Positions 15,438 through 29,269 of a stretch of DNA of 64,000 bases are shown here, in pieces (position 1 is the first letter of the stretch; every line of letters starts with the position of its first letter). Location: contig NC_060233.1 in assembly GCF_021155775.2 (NCBI RefSeq), forward strand, positions 9,984,782 to 10,048,781, written 5' to 3'. A program made the position numbers and the translations under genes. The notes under the pieces are model-generated. The model worked only from the letters and a program-made list of their open reading frames with translations. It was not told the origin of the DNA and searched no databases. Origin of the DNA: Neodiprion pinetum (Eukaryota > Arthropoda > Insecta > Hymenoptera > Diprionidae).

Positions 15438-15462
15438 ATATATATATATATATATATACATA
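15438..15462. repeat. (AT)n microsatellite
   Basis: About 12 AT units ending in ACATAC. Confidence 0.85.
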
Positions 15463-16604
15463 CATAAAATAATTATAGGTATACACATTTTGCAGTACTT
15501 TTTACGATCATAGTTTATTTATACCGTCTCTCGTGCTGTTGCGATATATGTATATATGCAGAACACGTGTGGATTATAATTTTAATCCGTGTACTTTATC
15601 TACATCATATAAAATCTAGCGCATCTAGAAACAAGCTTAAGTACCACTTTTTTTCTCGATAAATTATACAAGTATATAGTTCAGTAATTATCTCACGATT
15701 CAGACCGTCAGGTAATTAAGAAATCGTTATTTTTCCACCGATTCGTAACCGAGTTATCATGGCAACGGTAATTACACAGCGCAACACAATATGGCGTTTT
15801 GATGAGAAAAGAAAAATTGTTCCATGAGTCGATGATTGTTTGGAAAAAAAGGTAAAAAAAAAAAAAAAAAGAACGAGACATGTGCCTCAAGAATAGTTGA
15901 AATTGATGAAATGATCGCAAAGTCCATGCTTTTGTTTCATTTCATTCGATTCTTCCAATCGCTTTTTTCGTTATGCTTCGTCCGCTTGTCTTCACTCGGC
16001 ACAAGACAATTATTTTAAACCGATAAAAATTTTAAACAAAAAAAAAAAAAAACAAAAAAGCAAAAGGAAAATATTTAAGTTACGTAAGACATTTCTATGC
16101 CTGTGCAGGGAAAAATGTGAAGGGTATAATTTTCCCGCGAATTGTCATAAAATTAGTAATCAAGAACCAACGGTAATATTACGTAATTTTGTGTTATTTT
16201 TATTTATACATATATATATATATATACATATGTACATATGTATAAGATAATTATACGCCGTCTAATTACGTTTTCCGCGATAATTGAGTGGAGAATACAC
16301 TTGTTCCAAATCCACATTACCAGCGCGCTGCCACGTCTCGTCGTTGAATGAATTTATATCGGGGGAATAGACGGAGCGTCGCCTCTTGGGACGCAGAGTC
16401 TACACTCCGCATCAATACGAGGGTGATTGGGTAAATCAGGCGTCACGATCGCGCCTCTACTGCCTGCGCCAGCTGCTAAAATTTTCTCTCTGACGATATT
16501 ATCTACGGAGAAACTTTAATAATCTTATACTGGGAGGAAAAGATTTGAACTTCATTAATGCCGAACAAAAACTTCGGCTCCTTCCCCTCTGAAAGGGTTG
16601 CGAC

Positions 16605-16990
16605 GTGTTGGGGCGGGGTTGAAATTCGGAATTTGAAAGGTTACGAAAGCGTCAAATTCCGAATTTTTTGGTGGAGAAACTTGAAGTAAAGAAATCAAAC
16701 TTTGACGAAACATCAAAGTTTTGAATTGTCCGAAACTCGACGCTCAGATTTCTAAATGTTTAAAATTTCCGAGAGTTCAAATGTAAGAAAATTTAAAAAT
16801 CTGAAACATCGGAATTCCGAATGTTTAAAGATTTTTAGTTTTGTGAATTTCTGTATTGGTGAAATTTCACCACTTTGATCTTTCTTCGTTTTGGGTTTTC
16901 GGAATTCTGGTCATTCTGATTTTAGGTTTTTCCGTGTTTTTACACCCACTCGTGAGTAAACTATGCCGTGTGAGTATATTTTAAGTTTCG
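16605..16990 (+). mobile_element. Truncated copy of the GGGGCGGGG foldback family
   Basis: It starts GGGGCGGGGTTGAAATTC and keeps the order seen at 42601-42985: a run rich in CGAAA and TTCCGAAT words, GAAACTTGAAGTAAAGAAA, the GTGAAATTTCACC palindrome, CTTTGATCTTTCTTCGTTTT, then CACCCACTCG. The right half with the second inverted end is missing. It lies about 0.6 kb past the receptor stop codon, so it could be within the 3' UTR or just past it. Confidence 0.75.
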
Positions 16991-17034
16991 TCACATTCAA
17001 ATTCAAAGTTTGGTGTACCTGTAGGGATTTGAAG

Positions 17035-17245
17035 TATTGATGTCGCCATTTTGGATCGTCCATTATGCAATTCTTAAATTCTGACAATGAATCCACTATC
17101 AGCGACCCTAAAACCCCCGAGTCACAAGTTTCAAAAGACTTATTCCATTTCTTGACATTTTGGTACAAGGGTACTGAGTCCGAGTAGAAATTACCAGTAT
17201 TTGAAGTCACCATTCTGAATCCCTGACATCGAATTTTTTCAATTC
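17035..17245 (-). repeat. Degenerate ATGGCGG-type interspersed repeat
   Basis: Two diverged units lie about 170 bp apart. Both read, on the minus strand, like the 47080-47392 repeat: AAAATGGCGAC and GAATGGTGAC, with poly-A/T-rich spacers containing TCGAAAA-like words. It directly follows the truncated foldback copy. Homology is judged by eye and is weak. Confidence 0.4.
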
Positions 17246-17634
17246 TGTTTCAAAATTTGAATTCAATGATACCTAAAACGTCAGTGTACGAATTTCCGTC
17301 CAAATCCTTCAAGAAACATCAGAGTTATTCAAAAATGTATATGTATGATCCATTACCAGTTTGAGCACTTTTTTTTCTTGTACATAATATGATCCGTTAC
17401 CAGTGAAACGGTCAAGGTCAGTCACCCCTTAAAACGAGTGTCCGACGGGGAAAGAAGAAGACCAAAATTGATGAATTAAAAATTTGCGAACAAAACTCGT
17501 TGAATTCGATCGAGAGTAATTGAAAATCGAGAATCGAATATGCGCAAGGCGTAGTCGTCGCTAAGTTCCCCCGGTCCGCGTAATCCGCGAGGGTGGATCA
17601 GCCCCGTCACCCCGGCAGGCAGTTAAACCCAGTG

Positions 17635-18070
17635 TCAGCCACGACCTCCCCGAGTGCCGCAGAGCATCCGCTTGAAGGCCTGTCGAAATTCCGGTGAGAA
17701 TATAGTGTAGATCAGGGGGTTGAGGGTGCTGTTGAAGTATCCGAGCCACAGAAAGACGCTAGCTACTAAATCGGGGGGTGCGCAGGGCTCGCAGAGTGCC
17801 TGAAGCAGGGCGACGAGGAAGAAGGGCAGCCAGCAGGCGACGAACGCTCCGGTTATTATCGCTAGGGTCTTCGCGGCCTTCCGTTCCCTCTTCGCCTCGA
17901 TGGTTTCCCGGGTCTTCTTCGAGCCCGAGGAACTCGTTGCCGAATGACTCGGAGCCGGCGTTGCCGGTGGATTCGCACCGTTGTACGAAGACGTCTTTTC
18001 CGGTGACGCCGAAGAGTTGTCCGGGGTCGATCGCGTTATTGTGAACGCCGTTGTCGACTCTTCCCTCGGC
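17635..18070 (-). CDS. 5-HT1: 5-HT1 receptor exon 6: end of loop 3, TM6, TM7, C-terminus, stop
   Basis: This last coding exon encodes residues 241-385 and the TGA at 17635-17637. TM6 carries GAFVACWLPFF and TM7 LWLGYFNSTLNPLIY, followed by helix 8 FSPEFRQAFKRMLCG and a seven-residue tail. E303 (6.30) can form the ionic lock with R124. The downstream part is certain. The start at 18070 rests on CGCAG|G, the acceptor that fits the phase of exon 5, but its pyrimidine tract is poor. The open frame runs on to 18162, where it enters a copy of an intron-5 repeat and hits TAG. An extra small exon between 21242 and 18071, or a start at 18156, remains possible. Confidence 0.88.
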
Positions 18071-21000
18071 CTGCGAGTTCCCAACTTTTTCAACGTGTGT
18101 TCAAATAACGAATTGCCCCGCACGGACGATTTAACGTACGTACGGCGTAAATACGCCTGCATCTATGCAATTCGAAACAATATTATGTCGAATACCGCCT
18201 GCGATTCGACAACCGGTGATACATTTTTGTAAAATTTACCTTTGATTGCATAGATGCAGGCGATTTTGTTTTGACAATCGGTGGTATACGTGTGTAAGTT
18301 TTATTTTGGGCTGCATAAATGCAGGCGGATTTTGGTAAAATTACACCAGAATTGCATAAATGCAGGCGAATTTAGTCCGTATTCTATGTGAAATTTCCCG
18401 TGTGACAGTTCGATGAAATAACCTGGTGTATTGAATATCACTGGTGGTAACGACGAAAGCGACCGACGTTTAGTTCAACCGTACGTTTTACTGTTTCGAA
18501 ATATGCCAGATCCGGTGTTTTTGTACATATGTGCTAATCGATTGTAAAAATCACCCCTCAAATTCATCTTCAAATAATAACGAAAGCAATAAGGAAAGAC
18601 TTGTTTCAATTGATATGTGAACTAGTATATTATTGAATACAAAAAAATTGTATAGTAATTGACAAGTTTTAGTGGTCAATTTTTTGATGCATAATTTTGT
18701 ACAAAATTCAAATTTGAGAAATTATACAAATTCCATCTTTCGGAATTATCAGTTGACCAAGTGATAAGTTGTTTCTATTTCCGGCAACAGCTCAGAAACA
18801 TAGAACTTGGCAAATTCCTTTTCTAATATCAAGCGTTTAGTGACGATAAGAAGTTTTTTCACGGGTCACACGTTGCTCACAAATACATATCAAGAAATCC
18901 ATTTATTTTCCCTTTCCTTGACAAAAGTTGTAGGTGCTATCGGATCACACTCAAAAGCCCAGCCAAAGATCGAGTTGAGCAGATTTCGCGCGGCATCGCA
19001 TCGTAAAAAAGTCAAAAGTCTAATGAGAAACTTTATACAGATATCCACGGTTCGGTGAGCATCAAGACTTCGGTAAGCATGACGTGAATTTACATAAAAT
19101 CGAGGTTGAACGAAATTTCTTGCAGTTTGTTTTATAAATTCAAAATCTATCAAAATAATCTTAACGGAATCTTGATCGTTAGTTTGTCTGAAAGTTACGA
19201 TCACACATGTTTTATCTCTGCAAAAAGAAGATCGATCTCAATTAACTAATTGATTTTTTATTTTATTTGAACTTGATTTGATCTATTTCTTGTGAATTGA
19301 AGGTTCTGATTTTTCAGGCGTGGCAAAAACTATTTACTTCTTTTCGGTGCAAAAGAATTTCGAAGCCTAAGAATACCAATTTTTACACGTTAAAAGTTAC
19401 ATTTGCTATAATTTGTATTCTTACAAACGCTATTCACAGTTTGTGATCCGTTAATATACAAACGAAAAATATTTTGTCTTATCAAGGTCAGCAGATCGCT
19501 CTACAAAAAAGCAATTAGTTCTGTCCCGAGGAATTTATGCTCTCCTGAAGTCTGATGATGAAGAACTTGCCTGTAATCGGCAAATATATACGGCCAAGAA
19601 CAAACTCACAACTCAATTCGGGTTCGATTTTCACACGGTTATCGGAAAAAGAATCGACTGTCGGCACAGCTTTAGTACCGGTGATCGTTTTTTTTTTTTT
19701 TTTTCTTTAGTTCTTTCTCTAATTTCTTTCCTCTGCTGCTCCGAAATACCTACACCGTTAATGGACGGAGATTAATTGTAAGAGCAAGTCGAGAGCAAAA
19801 TCGGAGAGTCGTAATTTAGAAGCGTCGTTCACCGCTCGTTTGTATCAATCGCCAGTAGTCGGAGTCAGTGTCGAGTCGGACCGAAACAATTCGCTTCGAT
19901 TTCAGCTGCGGTTGTATTTTATCGATCCGAATATAAACGTGATCAAATGTGAAAGCTAATGAAACAAAAGTCATCAAACAGTTACCGAAATCAATCACAT
20001 TGAGTTAAATTTAAAAGTCTCAACGCAGTCACAGTTTTTATCACTTTAATGCAATTATAATATTATCCTGTCAATATCGTTCAATTTCTAAACAGAACGT
20101 GAAATTTATTTCAAAATCTTAGGCTTCTAATCATACTATTACGTAAACAAATATATACCATCGCGATACTATACGCGTGAAATATACCTGGAGCTTTGGT
20201 TGGCTGATGACATTTAGGAGTGAATTAATTACAAGAGAGCTCGGTTGGGTGAGAATTCATTTAATGAAACGCGTAGTTACGATTTTCATGCTGGGGAACG
20301 GATTAGCGATGACATCTGACCGAATACCACGTATAAATATTCGTGTCTATGTATAATATTAATGTTTTTGTGCATTGATATTCACGGGATGAAATCCAAA
20401 TAATTACGGCGAATGGCGTAGAAACGGAGCGACGCGTTGATTTGCATTTTCCTTTGCCTTGCCAAAATTTTAATTTCAGAACTAAGCGGGGTGAGCGAAC
20501 CGCGCAAAACTTTTACCTCGGTAATTGGCCAGGCATTGAATCGTATAATTACGGAAAAATTCGGTTCGCCGCAACTCGGTTTTATTGAGAAAATAATGAA
20601 AAAAAGAAAATGAAAAGAACGAAAGAAAATGTAAACGTTTCACATTCTTTTACTTTTTCTCTGATCGATCCCTTCCGCCACAAGTATGCATCGCGCGTAT
20701 ATTATTTAGCCTTGTATCGAATCGGAGTGATTACCGAATGAAATAAGTCAACCAAAGCCCGAAGCAAAGTTGAATTCCAATAAGACGATTACAGGGCACC
20801 TACTCCCTCTCGAAGTTAATTAGCCGTAAGCTCCCACTGTGAGAGTCGATTGATGTCATTGGCAATTCAGCGTCACGTGCAGCTTTCGTAAGGTTTATAA
20901 AATACGATACGAGCTTCCGATCACCACGCGAAAATTGAACCTCATTATATTACGGCCAGTTCGCTCCCTTCCATCCGCGTTTGAACTTTTTATAAAATAC

Positions 21001-24000
21001 GCGGCTCGTGGGCGTGAGAAGATTCAAGTCATTGAGTAAACCGTTCACGCGAAGCGGAAAACCTTTGAGAAAAGTAAATCGTCAAAGAAAAATGCCCAGC
21101 CTTACTTACAACTTTATTCACCATTTGTCGAATTACTAGATCAATATTGCTCGGAGAATTTCTCCGCCATGTTCAGCTGACGCAATATTTCGCGACGTAC
21201 TAAAGCAATCTAATTGCATGATAATAGCCCGGAGCATTTTACCTTTTGCTGACCAGCCGAAGGATCCCTCTTCGTTCTCGGGGCGGCTGAATAGCCGCTC
21301 CTGGCCTTTTCCGGATCCGTCTTCTCGCAGCTTGGAATATCCTCCAATAGAGGAACAAGATGACCAAAAGAGGTACGTAGAACGTAGCGCAGGTAGCGAA
21401 TATCTGATACGAATAATTGGAAGAATTCTTTTTACAAAGGGTATCTAATCATTGGCTGAGAAAAAACAATTACTCGTTACGACGATTTTTTTTTAGCTGA
21501 AAACAATACAATACGCATAACTTTTCATTTCAAAAGCTATCTGACTGACAGTCAGTTGTCAGGTAAACTTTTTTGCCTTTCTATATACATACAAAGACGA
21601 AAATGAAAAATTGAAAATCAAATAAGGAATTACCGATTTTTTTATTTTTACAATTTACAAGTACCAACGAACTAAGAACGGTAACGCTTGAAATAAATTC
21701 ACAAATTTACAAGAAATCGAATGAAAGTAGATGATTTGAAATTGTTTCCTGGATCGAATTCAACTTTGTCTGACTTAGAAAATTTAACATCGGTTGAAAT
21801 GGCATGACTTTACTTTATTGTTTAGTATTTTTTGATATTCCACCGGTATTACATGCGTTCGGTGCGAGTTCTAACTGGGAATGAAATAATATTTAGTTAG
21901 CTTTTTGATGTGATGATAAAAGATTCCTGTGATAGTTAAAATTCGCGAAATTCTTCCCATATAAAGAGTACAAAAAATTGTTGCGTATAATTTTTGTGTG
22001 TTTCAGTTTCAAACACACGAATTGTTTAGAATAAATGTTGGCATTGCGAATAAAGTGACCAACTGATTCATCTGAAAGAAAATTATTCGAGAGAAGAGAA
22101 AAACTTTTCGAAAGTTTTTTAGTTGAACAAGGCTTTAACATCAATTTATTGTTGCACAAGCATTAAATTTTCGCAAAACTCACAAGAAAATATAGTAACA
22201 ATGATCGTAATGAGAAAGATTAGTAACGGATACTAGACTTTCCGGTAACGGCTAGAAAACTAATTTTCATTTTCTGCCTAGAACTACATTTTTCGATTGT
22301 GGTAAAAAATGAAAATAGTTAAGGACTGAGCGGTAAACGGAAATAAAAATTTCTCTCAGTGTTGTTTGAGAGAGATTGAGGATGTATCCTGGACACACAA
22401 TGATCAGTGTGCAGTACAGTTACCCAAATTCGATCACCCGCACATGCAGCTTGCACGCTTGATTGGACTGAGCAAATAGCACAAGGTCTCGAAATCAGGT
22501 GCGGATAGCACAGTGTGACGATGGCGACGTGACGCGGGGATGATAGCCCTGGGTCGTGAATATTACACGGCCAATACACAGCGATAGAATACCGAGAAAT
22601 CTGGGGGTAGATTTATTTGATATGAGAGTAGATAGAAAGCGAAGGATACCGAATGGCGTATGCGGGGCAATGGTATTTATTACCCCTGCAGTTGGGCGGA
22701 TCGATAGGGGCTCAATACCTGGAGAATTCGACAAGAGGATTAATGGGGCGAGGAGGGGGGGAGGGGGGGGGGGGATGGACCGGCGGGGAACTCTGCCCAT
22801 GAGAACTCGGACGGGGTTCGACCTCGACACCATCCTCGTTAACCGCGGCCTCGAGATTTAACAAAGCGGTTGACCAGGGCCGACGATAGATAATAAAAAA
22901 GCGCGGAAGGGACCGGAAATTGCTAAAGTAAAGGGATACTTTTCAGCGTTTAGCACCCCCCGCCCCCCACCGCCGCCTCTTAACCAAAAGCCAGAGAGGA
23001 GACAGGCTCTGGAATTCCCAGTGATCTTTAATTCTATTGCGCGGAATACATCGGGGGAAAAATCCAATTTCAAGTTGACTCTTGGCTCGTGAGGCGGGAT
23101 CCAAACGATCCAGCAGGTTACGTTCTTGGTGAGAAAACGGGGAACGGAGAGCGAGGAATGAGCGACGGGGAACGCTCCAGGGAAGCCATAATTCGATCAG
23201 TCACTGCCGGCACACGCGATGCTCCGTGTTTAGTTCCCGACTCCCCGCCTTCCTTCCTTCCTTCCTTCCTTACCGGTGTTGTTTTGTTCGTCTAAAACTA
23301 CACGTTCATCCACTCGAAAACTCCCCGGTCCTCGAGAGGCGACCGACCTAACAGCCCTGATAAAGCACATACCTTATACTCTTTTCCAAATCCACCCGCG
23401 GCGTCTTCGTAATAACAGCAAAAACAGCCACAGCGGTGGATTTCACCCCGCATTTTGGACGCCGGCATGAGGAAGAACTTTCCTTTCCGAAGTGATCGTT
23501 TTGTTTTATTTTCTAAAAATTTCAGCCCAACCGTGCGTTATACTTTCCCACTGAATTCCGCATGGTAGCGGAAATTCTTTCCGATGTATATGTAGTTGTT
23601 GTTATTAAACCGACACCCCGATGTCGAGCTTCGAAAACAGGCTCGCTTTTCTTGAATATCACCCTGAAGGCTTTGAGATAATTCGCCGCGTCAGCGAAAA
23701 TTTTCTTTGAAGAGTTTTTTTTTTTCTTTTTGCTTTAGCACCGTAATATTTCCTACGCCCCTTATTGTCGAGCTCATTATAGTTCGGTGACTTTATGAGA
23801 TAAGAAGATGAGAAGGTCGGGATAATAAATGAGAAGTTCTAAGCCGACGTTATAATCCCGCGGCGTAACCGAAACCTCACTGTACAGTCTGCTTTGTCAT
23901 TTTGAATGTTGAAGCTCGAAACTGAGAACCGAAAGTAACCCGCTCTTCTTACTTAGCTGTTAACTGATCGTGCCCTGCAGTTCGGGGGATGCTAATCGTG

Positions 24001-27000
24001 TTCAACCGAAACTTTGCTCAAGGTACTGCTTTTAAAGAGGGAACCAGAGGATTGAAATTCACAGAGGTCGGATGCGGGGTCTTTATGGTTACCAACTCCC
24101 TCCGTTGATCAGTTCTCGCAATTGTCTTGTCGGTAACAAAATGATCGCAATTCTGTACATCCAACCTTTGCGTTTGCGGAAGGGATCGGTAGGCTACGGG
24201 CCAATGGTTTGGTGAACTTACTTGATACGCCGCATCTTGGGAAACGACGCATTTGCCATCGGCGATGCGGTCCAGGTAGCCAGGATCCTTCCACCCCAGT
24301 TGAGGCGCCAAAGAGACCCCCAAAGATACAACCCAGACTGCCACTACCAGCATCCCGATTCTCCGTGGATTTCGGGCCTGAAACCCAATCGCAAGTAATT
24401 GACGTCTTGAAATGGCTCGTCGAATTTACCCGTATATCTGACGCGAAGGGTGGCCTTTGATTACCACAGAAATAGTCCCCTCTCCGTATTTCACCAAAGT
24501 GTCACGTAGATATCCGTGCAAACGTAGGAAAAAAAGTCTGTTCGTACAAGTATCTAACGATCGATGCACTTGTAAAGTTATCCACTTGAAATTACGTAGA
24601 ATGATCGTTTCGAAAATTATCGCGCACGTGTCATTTCAATGGTCTTTAAGAAGATGTTCAACCTGTACAACTTTACCTTCGCAATCACCAAGAAGTATCA
24701 ATTGAATGTAATCAATTTTGCATACCACACGAGCATCACATCGGATTCATCAATCTTTTGAAACACGCCCACTAGCTTCTATCCCGCCATTCTCTCCAAG
24801 CGAAAGAAGAGGATTCGATGGGCTTGGGGCTGGGAAATGGTCATTCAAGACCTGTGGAAGCTCGGGGAATCGGTCGAGTAACGCCAGGATAGACTTTTGA
24901 CCTTTCCTTTGTGATCCTCAAAGTGCGGGGTGGTCGTCGAGGTCGACAAAACAGCTTCGAGGGGACCAAGGAAGGACTCCAAGGAGCAAAAGCACCGAGA
25001 TCAGGGTCGAGTGCCGTTTAATTGTCTTACCTGAATGTAATTGAGGTCAGTCACCGCCCAGTATCTGTCCACGGCGATGGCCACGAGGTGCAAAATCGAA
25101 GCGGTGCAACAGAGGACGTCGCTGCTTGTCCACATGTCGCACAGTTCCGGACCCAGCGACCATCCTGCAGAATTAATCTGGAACATCAAAAAGACCACTG
25201 TGTAATAGTCGGTGAATGGCTTGGCTGCTCACCAAGTTTTCAAGTTCCTTCAAACATTTCCGTCTCTGACTTTCATTCTCTCGGCGAATGAGAAAACTTG
25301 TTGAGGCACGATTCCGAGTGATCACCAAATCAGAAAGTCCCCTTACAAGATATTCTTTTTTTTTGGAAATTTGCGTGATTGAACAGAAGTTTCTAGAATT
25401 TCCGATTATTATTGATTCTCAAAAATCACAACTAGAATTAGATTTCTTACCAGAAACATACTGTTCAGGTTAATTTATATTCCTCAAGATCAATCTTATC
25501 GACTGAGGATTTTTCGTTTTCCATCGGTAAGTGATAAAGAAGAAAACTGCTGTTTTATCATCATCAAAGTAAGCATTTCTCTGGAATGTCGTAGTTGTGA
25601 ATAAAATTACGAACTAATAACAGAAATTAAGATTAAACTAAACTCACAGAAGAAATTAGTAATAAAATTTGGGTTCTTGCGGACGAGTTTTTGAAACAGC
25701 TGCTTCAATTCCACTTGAAGTTGGAGTTCAAACTTGACGGATAGTGTCTCCGTGTAAGAAAAACACTCTGTCTCTCCGTTCAATTCACGTGTTATCCATC
25801 CATGATCGCCATTAGCAATTCACACGTGCGTCGTTCCAGGGGAAAAAAGAGTTTCGCAACGCGGTGTTCACCGGGATTAAAAATGTGAAGGGAGCGAAAT
25901 GAACAACCTGTGACCGGCTTCCGGACGGTTTAACTTTTGAGCCGAACACAAATACCATCGACCAGAGCACAGCTGGACGTGCCGAGTACTTGTTCCGTTT
26001 GTTTACGTCGTTAAACTGATATACGCACGCGAATGGGATTTACTTCTCCTATCGGATCCGAAGCCTGTTGTCACACAGCGATACTTCCCTATCCTGTGGA
26101 TAAAATTGATTTCGATCACAGGGTTGAAAAACGGGCGAACTTGAATCAAAGTACTCATTTTGCTGTGTCGAAAATTCACTATAGAGGTATATACTGGCAC
26201 CTTGCCTTATGATCCACGACTTTTGGTTTCAGTGTGATCATAGAAGGATCCAACGGGTGTGTTTGTTTCTTTATTATTATCACGCAGTTGAAGCTTTAAG
26301 CACATATACATTTTCACCGTTTCAATACATACCGTACGTTACATAATGAAGCGGCGTAGTGCGAAAATTGGAACCCAAGAAATACGAGCCTAATTGGTAG
26401 ATTCTAGCTTCATTACTCCGCGGGTTAATTTCTACCCTGCAGGGCAAGGTAGCCCATTATACAAATCACGTCCCGAACGAAGGTCGCATATTTAATATGG
26501 TGCGAATTATAATTGTAATTTTGTTTCCTCTATTCATGAAGTTTTCACTCTCTGTTTATAACCCTTTGTTATTCTCTCCCGCCTCAACCTACGAGTTTTA
26601 ATCCGAAGGGAGCAATTAGAAAATTAAATTTTCTTGGCCAACCCTTTCGAGTGTATTGAAAAGCGTCCGCACCTTATCGAATTACTGGAAGACTCGTCAA
26701 ATATTAACACACCGCTCTTAATCTAGTCATCTTCCCTCGTTATTGTCAATATTACTATCATTGCCGACTTTGAATTCCAAATTTGTAAACTCAATCGGTT
26801 GTATATAATTTATTATGCAATCTGAAATTTATACAAATTACATAACGCGATGAGAAATTTCTTTCGGCAAGATTTCGAGTTAATACTATCAAATTTAATT
26901 CAATGAAACCATATCTTGTCGCACAAATTATCATGACCAACAACTTCAGGAAGATCTTATAATTATTTCACTTTAATCTGTATAACTTTTGCGATTCGAT

Positions 27001-29238
27001 ACAGCACTATACCTATAATCATTGCAATTACGCGACCGATCACAATTTTTTAATCGATGAACACGTAGCTTGCAAGAATTTATTTATTGAGTGATTATTG
27101 ATTTGTTACTTACTTATTATTTTTAAATGAATTGCCAATACATCGGTAGGTGGGTAACATATCAAATTTTCTCCCCTGTTTTGTCGTTTAATCATTTCGA
27201 TCTCTGATTTTCACCAGGCATTTAAACCCGACCAAGAAATATGGAATCCAAGACAAAAGGAAGTTGAAATTTTTTGCTCGCAACCCGGAATTCGGTTATT
27301 CAAATCTATTAATTATTCTCAACCGCATGCAACATAACGGCTCAAGAGAAGAATGTACAACCCTCGACTGACTCCGGTGTAATTAAAAGGCTATGCATAG
27401 AACACGTTATGTGCCGCAAATACCGGCAAGAAATTAATTACCGAAGGGTCACCGGCAAACAAATTTCTACTACAATTTTGTACATGCATGTACGCATAGT
27501 TACGAGGAAATTCAGGGAAAACGTTTATCGTAACAATACCGATTTTACCGTTATTACAGACACAAGAAAATGTGGCACGAGTTTTCATTGCATCGTCAGT
27601 GTGTGTGTTATTATAGTTGTATAGAAACTTATGGTTGAAATTTTTTTTTTTTTCAGTTAACCGAGACCTCAACGCCAATTTGTTGTTTCAACAACATCAA
27701 ATTATCGCGGCACTTGAAAGAAAATTTAGTTATACGTGTGACCATGGTGAAAAAGAAAAAAATTGGACTCATTTTCATCTTGCATCATTGATTACATTTT
27801 TCAATAATGGTAAGAAATGAAAATGGTTAGACTGTACGCTGATCCGCACATGCAAGTCAAAATTGACCTCGATGACGGTCGATATTACTAAATCAATAAT
27901 TTTAACTCGATCGCCCACCAGATCGGTTTTAAATAAATTGGTAAAAATTTCATCCAAAGCACAGATTTATATCTCAACCCTCAAACCTTCGCTTAAACCA
28001 CTGGCTGCGTGAAGTTGGCTACAGACAATACACACGTTTCAGTATATATTCGTAGCAAAACTGAATCCTTGCGAACAAAAGAAAAAAAAAAAAATTCTGT
28101 TACTGTGAGAAATCAGTGAGCATTGATTGTAATATTAAATAAAAATATCAGTATCGTCTATGAAGCATTCTATCTCAGCTGTACGCTACTAGAATTTAAC
28201 TTTTTTGTGAGTTTGATATCAGTGGACAATCGACGTAAAATATTTCGTTTACGATGCTGATATTTTTATCAAACAGCATCAGCAGTGCTGATTGATTTCT
28301 TACACTTACAGACTTTTGAAAATTGATCTCACGATCAAATATACGTATAACAAAATTTTGGTAAAAATCTGCATATTTTAACCCTTTAAATCGCACAATT
28401 TTCAACACGGTCTTTTGGGCCTAAATTTTATTACTCGGGAGTATCTGATGTCAGAATTTTATTATTTTTTAATCCAAAATGGCGGATCCGATCTATCGGA
28501 TTTAAAATCGAAATATACGAAGTAACAAAGATCGTTAGAAGTTGTAAATAAACTGTGATAAGACAAGAAGATGGAAATATTTTCATGTTGGAGGCAGAGT
28601 ATCTCGCTGCGACTGAAAGGGTTAAATGAAAAACTTCAGAGAACTGGCGATAGGGTTTAGGATTGATACAGATCCCTGTGCTTTTGAGAAGACTTCCGTA
28701 TCGTTATTTGGAAGCAATTTGGAGGGTACTCAGGTCAAATTGCTAAAAATTCCAAACAAGGTCCACCCTACTGTGCCATACATCAAAGTTACAAGAAAAT
28801 TAGGAACGGCTACGCGGGGTGAAAACGCACGGAATTTCCCACTACGCACTACGCGGAGCTAAGGTGTCGCCGAATTCCATTCCCCACACGACACGGCATT
28901 TACCCCATGGACCACTAATATCGATTAAACGATTACCATCCCCCACCCCCACCCCCATACCCCGTCCACGCGGTCTCCCTTGGGGCAAATACTTTTCATT
29001 GTCAGCCTATAGTGCCTAACGCGCAGTTTCACCCCGTCGCGAATAATCACTCGTGCACAATGATATCGGCTGTCTCTGACGGTTTCGTTTCCCGGCAACT
29101 AGGGCTGCCCGTCTAGCTCTAACCCTTAGGGAAACGAGTCTGTTTGCTTTGCCGGTAAGCATTCCCCATGGATTTATGGGGGCGGAAGTTTTGAGCCCTC
29201 CGGTGCAAGCTCCGGTTATCTCTCTTCCTCTTCCTCTA

Positions 29239-29269
<31 letters not shown>

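Larger units (their letters stand above)
13141..16330 (-). other. Very AT-rich block, possible long 3' UTR of the receptor gene
   Basis: Composition shifts at about 13140 and again at about 16330. Between them the DNA is strongly AT-rich, with dispersed TATA microsatellites and no codon structure. On the minus strand it contains many AATAAA signals, including two close together at 13178-13173 and 13169-13164, the far end of the block. Long AU-rich 3' UTRs are common for insect neural genes, so this may be transcribed as the tail of the 5-HT1 mRNA, about 4.5 kb from stop to end. That is inference; ordinary AT-rich intergenic DNA is the alternative. Confidence 0.3.
21404..24221 (-). other. Intron 4 of the receptor gene
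   Basis: The intron is 2818 bp, donor gtaagt, acceptor gtatcag. It contains a copy of a small hairpin repeat at 22257-22323, a G-run near 22755-22774 and a (CTTC)n run at 23248-23271. No gene was recognised in it. Confidence 0.8.

Noticed and set aside
22795..22835. GGGGTTCGACCTCGACACC as a tRNA T-arm
   Set aside because: No matching acceptor stem, D-arm or anticodon arm could be found around it.
25031..25164. Alternative start of exon 3 after ctgcag at 25165
   Set aside because: It breaks the frame with the phase-0 end of exon 2; ttccag at 25178 keeps it and restores the family sequence.
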